Assembly (NCBI GenBank): GCA_013816645.1
Contig: JACDEC010000199.1
Location: forward strand, 1 to 6,084
DNA from: Planctomycetota bacterium
GTDB lineage: Bacteria > Planctomycetota > UBA11346
Direction of reading: 5' to 3'
Length of the DNA: 6,084 nt
A program made the position numbers and the translations under genes. Shown piece by piece: positions 1 through 4,079 of the stretch. How positions within the stretch are numbered: position 1 is the stretch's first letter; every line of letters begins with the position of its first letter. A model generated the notes under the pieces. It made no database searches. It saw nothing but the letters and a program-made list of their open reading frames with translations, and was not told where the DNA came from.

Positions 1-333
1 GGTGTCGGGCGCGATCGGCGGCCGGCCTGGACCGGTGCGGGGGTGCGTCCATTTGCGCGCGACGAGCGTTCGGAACCAGCGGCGCAGCGTGTCGACGGTG
101 ACAATCCGGGCACAGGCCTCCAGGCGGGCCCGCTCAATACGATTCGCCAACTCGGCCAAACGTCGTCGGACCTCGGCATCCAGGCGCGGTACCCGCGGCA
201 CGGCCGCAAGCACGGCGCGCAGCTGGGCATCCAGGAAATCGGCGACCCGTTGCAGGTCGCGGTTCATCCAGGCGGCGCAGCCGATGACGAGGATGGCGAT
301 GTCATCGCAGACGGTCGGCGCGGCGTTGGTCAT
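1..333 (-). CDS. Integrase-core transposase, N-terminal part (runs off left edge)
   Basis: The first 111 codons of a minus-strand gene, read without a stop from an ATG at 333 to the left edge. After a short hydrophobic stretch (about residues 11-22) comes a helical segment starting MNRDLQRVADFLDAQLRA (23-40), then RRRLAELANRIERARL, then IVTVDTLRRWFRTLVARKW (78-96) and a basic GPGRPPI motif (101-107). This order matches the N-terminus of a widespread rve transposase family: the 'NRDLL..EYLAAENRILR' helix, the 'IV.P.T.L.WHR.LVA.K' helix-turn-helix and the 'PGRP' linker that precedes the DDE catalytic domain. The catalytic part lies outside the window, so activity cannot be judged. The usual W-H-R of the second helix is W-F-R here. 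No clear Shine-Dalgarno sequence precedes the ATG. It is unrelated in detail to the transposase at the right end. Identification is from remembered family patterns. Confidence 0.8.
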   Translation of the reverse strand, partial: MTNAAPTVCDDIAILVIGCAAWMNRDLQRVADFLDAQLRAVLAAVPRVPRLDAEVRRRLAELANRIERARLEACARIVTVDTLRRWFRTLVARKWTHPRTGPGRPPIAPDT

Positions 334-506
334 CGCCGAAGCGTTTGGTCCACGGGTAACGGGGCAAGGTCGCTGCGTTGGCCCGACCAGGGGCGCTTCT
401 GTTCGGTAAACGCGGTCGTTGCCTGCATCCGCTCATGCCGGAGATCTCTTTCGACCGATCGCGGTGGCCTAGCCGTTGCCCCCGAACCATCGTCAGCCGT
501 TCTCGG

Positions 507-534
507 TTCGCCTCTCCAGAATCCGGGGTAGGGT
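507..534 (+). promoter_or_regulatory. Possible leaderless promoter of the mntA-hepT pair
   Basis: TTCGCC (507-512), a 16-base spacer and TAGGGT (529-534) end seven bases before the mntA ATG at 542. No good Shine-Dalgarno sequence lies in between, so transcription would start close to the start codon. The second mntA-like gene has the same geometry: TTCACG, 16 bases, TAGCAT, then six bases to its GTG. The -35 match is poor; the support comes from the repeated layout and the -10-like TAGNNT hexamer. Confidence 0.35.
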
Positions 535-541
535 GGTGACC

Positions 542-850
542 ATGCCCCTTGGACTCGCCATCGATCCCGCCGCCCTGGCGGCCCTCTGCCAACACTACCA
601 CGTCGCCAAGCTGGAACTGTTCGGCTCGCGGGCCAAGGGCACTGCCCGGCCGGACAGCGATGTCGACCTGCTCGTCACCTTCGAAGAAGGGCAGACTCCT
701 GGGCTGGAATTCTTCGGGCTCGCGGACGATCTGGAGCACTTGGTGGGAAGGAAGGTCGACTTGCTGACCCGACCGCGGGTCGAACGCGACGACAATCCCA
801 TCTTCCGCCGCGGCGTGCTGTCGGCAGCGGAAGTCCTCTATGCCGGTTGA
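542..850 (+). CDS. mntA: MntA-type minimal nucleotidyltransferase antitoxin
   Basis: A 102-residue protein, the usual size of stand-alone minimal nucleotidyltransferase (MNT) antitoxins. Residues 28-44 hold the fold's signature: GSRAKG (28-33), then SDVDLLV (39-45) with acidic metal ligands D40 and D42, and a likely third acid, D73, in KVDLLT. In characterised MntA-HepT systems the antitoxin transfers AMP groups from ATP to a tyrosine next to the toxin's HEPN catalytic motif and so silences it; that role is inferred here. The ATG at 542 is chosen because MPLGL is also the N-terminus of the paralogue at 3324; an upstream ATG at 476 would add 22 non-conserved residues. The 3' end overlaps hepT by 11 bases, typical of a coupled toxin-antitoxin operon. 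Confidence 0.9.
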   Translation: MPLGLAIDPAALAALCQHYHVAKLELFGSRAKGTARPDSDVDLLVTFEEGQTPGLEFFGLADDLEHLVGRKVDLLTRPRVERDDNPIFRRGVLSAAEVLYAG

Positions 851-1193
851 CGAGGAGGATGCCGCCCGATTGCGTGACATGGTCGCCTTCGGGCAGAAGG
901 TCGCCGCCATCATCGCCGGTGTCAGTCGCGACCAGTTCGTCGCTGACGCCAAAACCTTCTTCGCGACCTGCTACGGCATCCAGGTGGTCGGCGAGGCGGC
1001 GTGGAAGCTGTCGGACACCTTCAAGAACACCCACTCGGCGATCCCCTGGCCGTTGATCTCCAGCATGCGGCATCGTCTGGTCCATGATTATGGACGCACC
1101 GATGAGGCCGTCGTCTTCCAGGTGGCTACCATCCATCTGCCGTTGCTGGTGCAGCAGGCTCAAGAGATCCTGGATGGAGAGACCCGCCCCTGA
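840..1193 (+). CDS. hepT: HepT-type HEPN RNase toxin (DUF86 family)
   Basis: A 117-residue all-helical protein of the HepT/DUF86 family, full length for the family. The catalytic RNase motif R-x4-H-x-Y is intact: R77, H82 and Y84 in MRHRLVHDYG. R and H are the HEPN ribonuclease residues, and the tyrosine is the position AMPylated by MntA in studied systems. An upstream conserved segment, YGIQVVGEAAWKL (45-57), matches the 'Y.I...GEA...L' helix of the family. The start is the ATG at 840 inside the last codons of mntA, with GGAAG at 829-833 six bases upstream as ribosome binding site. The overlap and antitoxin-first order imply coupled translation. Everything needed for a working toxin is visible. 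Which RNA it would cut cannot be told. Confidence 0.9.
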   Translation: MPVDEEDAARLRDMVAFGQKVAAIIAGVSRDQFVADAKTFFATCYGIQVVGEAAWKLSDTFKNTHSAIPWPLISSMRHRLVHDYGRTDEAVVFQVATIHLPLLVQQAQEILDGETRP

Positions 1194-1245
1194 AGAAGTG
1201 CTCCAGCCAATGAGCGCTTCAGTGGTGGCTCGCCATGATTTCGGA

Positions 1246-1251
1246 TATAAC
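1246..1251 (+). promoter_or_regulatory. Possible -10 element (TATAAC) before the DUF7309 gene
   Basis: TATAAC lies in a short AT-rich island (about 1236-1270) that stands out in a GC-rich region, 36 bases before the ATG at 1288. A weak -35 candidate, TGGTGG at 1223-1228, is 17 bases upstream. Transcription from here would give a leader of about 30 bases containing GAGAGG (1271-1276). It suggests that the two downstream genes need not depend on the mntA-hepT promoter. Confidence 0.4.
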
Positions 1252-1287
1252 GGCAAGAATCTTTCATTACGAGAGGCGCCCCTGCCC

Positions 1288-2286
1288 ATGAAGCCAGACC
1301 GCGCTGCTCTCTGGCATGCGCTCCTCGACGCCGCCGACGACTACCGCAAGCAGGCGCCGTGGCGCTGGATGGACGACACCCAGGTGTTCGGCGTCCGTTC
1401 GCCTGTCGGCGACGAGATCGGATGGTGCGTGGTGATCGGAAGTCTCGGCCAGAACTTCGGCCTGGTGCTGTACCCCGGGGATACGGGGTGGCGCAGCTTC
1501 CGCGCTATGCAAGAGCGCTGGCCGACTCCCGAGGACGCCGGCGTGGAGCAGCGCAATCTTTCGGTGACGTTCGAGGAACGCAATCGACTCAGCCTCGCCA
1601 TGCGGCCGATCTTCAAGGAACTGGGACGTCGACATCATGGTCCGCGAGCATGGCCCGACGCGTTGGACGCGAACTCCGGCTACATTCCCGACCTGATGAC
1701 AGAGGGAGACCTGCCCTGGATGACGCGTGCCTTGCGCAAGGCTCTCGAGGTTGCGCGGATGACTGAGGGACAACCGCATTGCCTCGCTCCGGACCATCGT
1801 GGACGCATCCTCCTCGCCGAACGGGATCCGGACGGAACCGAGCACTGGGATCGGCACGAGACCCCGATCTATCAGCGCCCGGCGATGCGACCGTTCCGTT
1901 TCGATGAGGTGCGCGCCGCCTCCATCGCGCGCACCGCCGAGCGGATCGAAGCTGACTGGTTCGTGGATCGTGTCCGACCTTTCCCGGTAATCATCGCCGA
2001 ACTCGGCACACGCCCGTTTTTTCCGCATATGCTGCTGGTCCACGACCTCGGGAGCGACTTCATCATCGCCTTCCGTGTCCTGGAGGATCTCGATCGCGAT
2101 CTCGGCGATGAACTGCTCGCCAGCGCGACGCAGGGCCTGCCGCGCCGCTTCCTGGTCCGACGTCAGGAGTTCCTCGGTCAACTCGCGCCGATCGCTTCGG
2201 TTCTTGGGATTGCCGTCCACTACCTTCCCGAGTTGGAAGCCGTTTCGCACCACGTTGTCGACCGCCTGCGTCAAGCGAAGCCATGA
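1288..2286 (+). CDS. DUF7309/DUF6930-like protein, function unknown
   Basis: A 332-residue soluble protein without signal peptide or membrane segment. The N-terminal half (about 8-75) shows a pattern I associate with DUF7309: WHALLDAADDY, PWRWMDDTQVFGV, then a GE-type turn followed by GWCVVIGSLGQNFGLVLYPG (46-65 region). The C-terminal part (about 230-328) resembles DUF6930: PHMLLVHDLGSDFIIAFRVLE, a helix ending in ELLASA, PRRFLVRRQEFLGQLAPIA and LGIAVHYLPELEAV. No enzymatic motif is evident; the role of these domains is unknown to me. The ATG at 1288 is preferred, preceded by GAGAGG with an 11-base gap, because the domain begins directly after it. An extension to 1084 would read out of frame through the end of hepT, and 1210 is a further alternative. 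The stop overlaps the next start by ATGA, so the two genes are probably co-translated. Confidence 0.75.
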   Translation: MKPDRAALWHALLDAADDYRKQAPWRWMDDTQVFGVRSPVGDEIGWCVVIGSLGQNFGLVLYPGDTGWRSFRAMQERWPTPEDAGVEQRNLSVTFEERNRLSLAMRPIFKELGRRHHGPRAWPDALDANSGYIPDLMTEGDLPWMTRALRKALEVARMTEGQPHCLAPDHRGRILLAERDPDGTEHWDRHETPIYQRPAMRPFRFDEVRAASIARTAERIEADWFVDRVRPFPVIIAELGTRPFFPHMLLVHDLGSDFIIAFRVLEDLDRDLGDELLASATQGLPRRFLVRRQEFLGQLAPIASVLGIAVHYLPELEAVSHHVVDRLRQAKP

Positions 2287-2897
2287 GCCCGCGGCGATCG
2301 TCTGAAGCGCGGACCGAGTCGCCATGCTACGATTCCGATCACCGCATCGTCGACCAGTGGATCGCCCAGGATCCCACCTTCGCGGTCGAACTCCTGCAAC
2401 GCCTGAGCCTTGGCAACCAGCAGGTGCGCATGGCTATCGAACTCTCGATGGCCGCCGGTCGATCCCCTGATCATCCCGACGTCGGCCGGTTGTGCGGATT
2501 GATCCAACGCGCGCTCAAACCCGACAGGCACATGACCTGGCGGGACGAGGATGCCCACTGGCTGCGGGTCGCCGATGTCGTCACCGTCATCGAGGCCTTG
2601 GCAGTACGCGGGCACCACGTCGCCGTTCGTCAGTGCTGCGAGGTGGCGATCGACGCGCTGGAGGAGGCGTTCTCGTTCGTAGACGAAGGCGTCTCCCATA
2701 CCGAGAGCTACCTGCTCCTCACGCGCATCCATCTCGATGCGTGCCGATGTCATCCGCCCGATCGGGGAGATCTCCGTGTCTGGCTGGAACGCAAAGAACG
2801 AGATAGCGTGATCGGAGCATTTGCCGGGGCGGCCACACGGTATCGGAAGGCGCTTGACGATGTCCACGACGACTCTGGACGATCGGGAACCACGTAG
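2283..2897 (+). CDS. Hypothetical helical protein, possibly C-terminally truncated
   Basis: A 204-residue, mostly helical protein coupled to the preceding gene by an ATGA overlap (2283-2286). From memory it resembles the middle of proteins encoded beside SWIM zinc-finger genes. The shared pattern is DQWIAQDPTFAVELLQRLSL, LCGLIQRALK, a helix leading to VIEALAVRGHHVAVRQC, EEAFSFVDEG, then a helix 'LLLTRIHLDACR..P....LRVWLERKERD' and 'FAGAATRYRKAL', echoing the 'LHL.ACRKARPDP..LA..LF..E...' and 'F.GAAE.YADVL' segments of those proteins. The relatives I recall continue for a few hundred residues past this point. Here the reading frame stops soon after with a low-complexity tail (DVHDDSGRSGTT), so the C-terminus may be missing. 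No catalytic motif is visible. The real coding status is supported by coupling and by family-like residues; the function is unknown. Confidence 0.65.
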   Translation: MSPRRSSEARTESPCYDSDHRIVDQWIAQDPTFAVELLQRLSLGNQQVRMAIELSMAAGRSPDHPDVGRLCGLIQRALKPDRHMTWRDEDAHWLRVADVVTVIEALAVRGHHVAVRQCCEVAIDALEEAFSFVDEGVSHTESYLLLTRIHLDACRCHPPDRGDLRVWLERKERDSVIGAFAGAATRYRKALDDVHDDSGRSGTT

Positions 2898-2933
2898 ACC
2901 CAGAGAGCGGTACGATGCGACCGAATCCTGGTC

Positions 2934-2980
2934 ATCAGGCTTGAGGGGCATGCAACGAAGTGGTGTAAGCCGAGCCTGAT
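2934..2980 (+). repeat. Inverted repeat after the DUF gene pair (weak terminator candidate)
   Basis: ATCAGGCTTG (2934-2943) and CGAGCCTGAT (2971-2980) can pair over ten positions with one G-T wobble, enclosing a 27-base loop. It lies 36 bases after the stop of the preceding gene. No T-tract follows, so intrinsic termination is doubtful. It could equally be a scar of past rearrangement. The rest of 2898-3035 holds nothing I can assign. Confidence 0.35.
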
Positions 2981-3035
2981 TGCAGCACTTTGCAGCGCAG
3001 GGATATTGACCGAGAGCCGGCATGATCGCCCTGGC

Positions 3036-3238
3036 TCAGCCTCCGATCGAGAAGGCTTCCGCGATCTGGTCCAACTCCACAGCGTCATGCCGAGAGCGGT
3101 GCCGACCGTGCGCCACGTGCTGACCGCTTCCTCGACCTCGCCTAAGATCTGCTTGGCGCGGATCGGGGGGACGCGGGAATACGGCGCCGCGCCCATTAAC
3201 GCGTCGAGCGGTGCGGCGGGGCCTGCCTCCTCTGAGAT
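3036..3238 (-). pseudogene. 3' relic of a HipA-type toxin kinase gene, frameshifted
   Basis: Minus-strand reading from about 3238 gives PLDALMGAAPYSRV, then IRAKQILGEVEEAV and STWRTVGTALGMT. This is the typical C-terminal helix pair of HipA family kinases ('AR.IL.EVE.AV..WR.VG..LGM'). After the ATG codon at 3088-3086 the frame breaks. Restoring one lost base near 3083-3085 continues as AVELDQIAEAFSIGG and a TGA at 3038-3036, which fits the usual HipA ending ('A.ELDQ.A.AF'). The kinase core and any hipB partner are absent on the 5' side, where the DNA instead leads into the promoter of the plus-strand gene at 3324. It is therefore a dead fragment of about 65 codons. HipA normally phosphorylates glutamyl-tRNA synthetase; that no longer applies here. 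Recognition is from family pattern memory. Confidence 0.65.
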
Positions 3239-3289
3239 CGGGCAATCGCACGGCTGGACCAGGAGCGCAGCAGTCGAGGCCCTTCCTGG

Positions 3290-3317
3290 TTCACGCCGCC
3301 GGGCACTGGGTTAGCAT
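3290..3317 (+). promoter_or_regulatory. Possible leaderless promoter of the second mntA-like gene
   Basis: TTCACG (3290-3295), a 16-base spacer and TAGCAT (3312-3317) lie six bases before the GTG at 3324. No Shine-Dalgarno sequence is visible. The arrangement mirrors that in front of the first mntA copy, although the surrounding upstream sequence is largely different. The -10 match is fair and the -35 match moderate. Confidence 0.35.
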
Positions 3318-3323
3318 CCCGCC

Positions 3324-3635
3324 GTGCCCCTCGGACTCGAACTCGATCCCGCCGCCCTGGCCGCCCTCTGCCGACGCTACCACGTCGCCAAGCTCGAATT
3401 GTTCGGCTCGCGCGCAAAGGGAACGGCGCGGCCAGAGAGCGACGTCGACCTGCTCGTGACCTTCGAGCCGGGCCAGACACCAGGACTCGAGTTCTTCGGC
3501 ATGGCCGAGGAGTTCGCATCCGTGTTCGACCGCCCAGTCGACCTGTTCACTCGCGATTCTGTCGAACGGTCGCCGAATCCGTACAAGCGGGACAGCATCC
3601 TGACGTCCGCTGAGCCGCTGTATGTCGCCGCCTGA
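3324..3635 (+). CDS. Second MntA-like nucleotidyltransferase, without HEPN partner
   Basis: A 103-residue paralogue of the antitoxin at 542. By eye about 71 of 101 aligned residues are identical: 53 of the first 60, but only about 18 of the remaining 41. The nucleotidyltransferase signature is intact: GSRAKG (28-33), SDVDLLV (39-45) with D40 and D42, and D73 in PVDLFT. The start is a GTG at 3324, aligned exactly with the ATG of the first copy, and both products begin MPLGL. No HEPN gene follows. An ATG at 3622 sits where hepT starts in the first pair, but its frame closes after 32 codons and the protein is not HEPN-like. It could act on an unlinked HepT, on the nearby HepT, or be a leftover antitoxin. 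The gene itself looks intact. Confidence 0.85.
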   Translation: MPLGLELDPAALAALCRRYHVAKLELFGSRAKGTARPESDVDLLVTFEPGQTPGLEFFGMAEEFASVFDRPVDLFTRDSVERSPNPYKRDSILTSAEPLYVAA

Positions 3636-3720
3636 CGTCGCCGACAGCAGTCGCCAGACTGCCCGGCGGCTAAGCACTGGGTCGAGGAGATCCCTGGTGC
3701 CTTACAGCAACTCGGCGTAG
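3622..3720 (+). other. Short open frame at the position expected for a lost hepT
   Basis: The ATG at 3622 overlaps the last codons of the second mntA-like gene in the same phase and at the aligned position where hepT begins in the first pair (CTC TAT GCC against CTG TAT GTC). The frame runs only 32 codons to a TAG and starts MSPPDVADSSRQTARRL. It lacks any HEPN motif and its 3' end overlaps the end of the PIN relic on the other strand. It may be the stump of a deleted toxin gene or chance. Confidence 0.2.
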
Positions 3721-3981
3721 TGATCGCGACGCAGCCGAGCGACGGTCTGCACCAGCTGTTGGCTCTCCAGCGTGTTTCAGGAAATCATCCAGGCTCATCG
3801 GCGGGCGCTTCAGCGAAGCCCTCTGCTCACGGAGCGCACGCAGCACGACCGCCGGCCCCAGGTCGATCTGGCAAAGAACGAAGTCATCCGGGTGCTGAGC
3901 CTCGATCCCCAATGGTTGCAGAGCGGCGTCGGGGAAGTCCTTGAGGTTGTAGGTGACGATCGCATCCGCCCCGCAACGGAT
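3702..3981 (-). pseudogene. 3' half of a PIN-domain (VapC-like) toxin gene, truncated and frameshifted
   Basis: Minus-strand reading from 3981 gives IRCGADAIVTYNLKDFP, then LGIEAQHPDDF, LREQRASLKRPPMSLDDFL. This is the characteristic C-terminal half of a PIN-domain toxin family ('AIR.GAD.IVT.NLKDFP', 'G.EA.HPD.F', 'HRASLK.PP....'). At the AAA on 3775-3777 the frame breaks. Removing one A restores NTLESQQLVQTVARLRRD followed by HYAELL and a TAA at 3704-3702, a natural family ending. The 5' part, with the first metal-binding acids of the PIN active site, is missing: family-like sequence stops at the ATC codon 3981-3979, exactly where the putative end of the right-hand mobile element begins. The relic is 92 codons after correction. 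PIN toxins cut RNA with metal ions; this one cannot be functional. Confidence 0.8.
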
Positions 3982-4038
3982 TGTAGCCCTCGCCGAAATT
4001 CCCGCCAACCAATGGCCTGAAATAGGTTGATGAATTCG

Positions 4039-4077
4039 GTCGCTCCCTAGCCGCGGCATTAGCCGCACAGGAGCGAC
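4039..4077 (+). promoter_or_regulatory. Hairpin over the transposase ribosome binding site
   Basis: GTCGCTCC (4039-4046) pairs perfectly with GGAGCGAC (4070-4077). Inside, GCGGC (4053-4057) pairs with GCCGC (4062-4066) around an ATTA tetraloop. The 3' arm contains GGAG (4070-4073), most of the Shine-Dalgarno AGGAG (4069-4073) that lies six bases before the ATG at 4080. An RNA starting upstream of 4039 would hide the ribosome binding site. Known elements such as IS10 and IS50 use this kind of hairpin to block translation of read-through transcripts. The base pairing is seen; the function is inferred. Confidence 0.5.
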
Positions 4078-4079
4078 GC

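Noticed and set aside
43..531. A plus-strand frame of 162 codons
   Set aside because: Opposite the integrase-core gene start at 333, whose helix-turn-helix pattern is recognisable. The plus-strand product is not.
476..541. An earlier ATG for mntA at 476
   Set aside because: It would add 22 residues that are not part of the nucleotidyltransferase domain and are not shared with the second copy, which starts at the equivalent of 542.
302..952. A minus-strand frame of 216 codons
   Set aside because: It overlaps mntA, hepT and the start of the integrase gene and shows no family resemblance.
1267..2325. A minus-strand frame of 352 codons
   Set aside because: Antisense to the DUF7309/DUF6930-like gene, which has coherent domain patterns; the reverse product has none.
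2271..3023. A minus-strand frame of 250 codons
   Set aside because: It lies opposite the ATGA-coupled gene 2283-2897, has no recognisable motif, and its composition looks like a mirror of the coding strand.
3006..3314. A plus-strand frame of 102 codons
   Set aside because: Low-complexity product opposite the HipA relic; no ribosome binding site or family motif.
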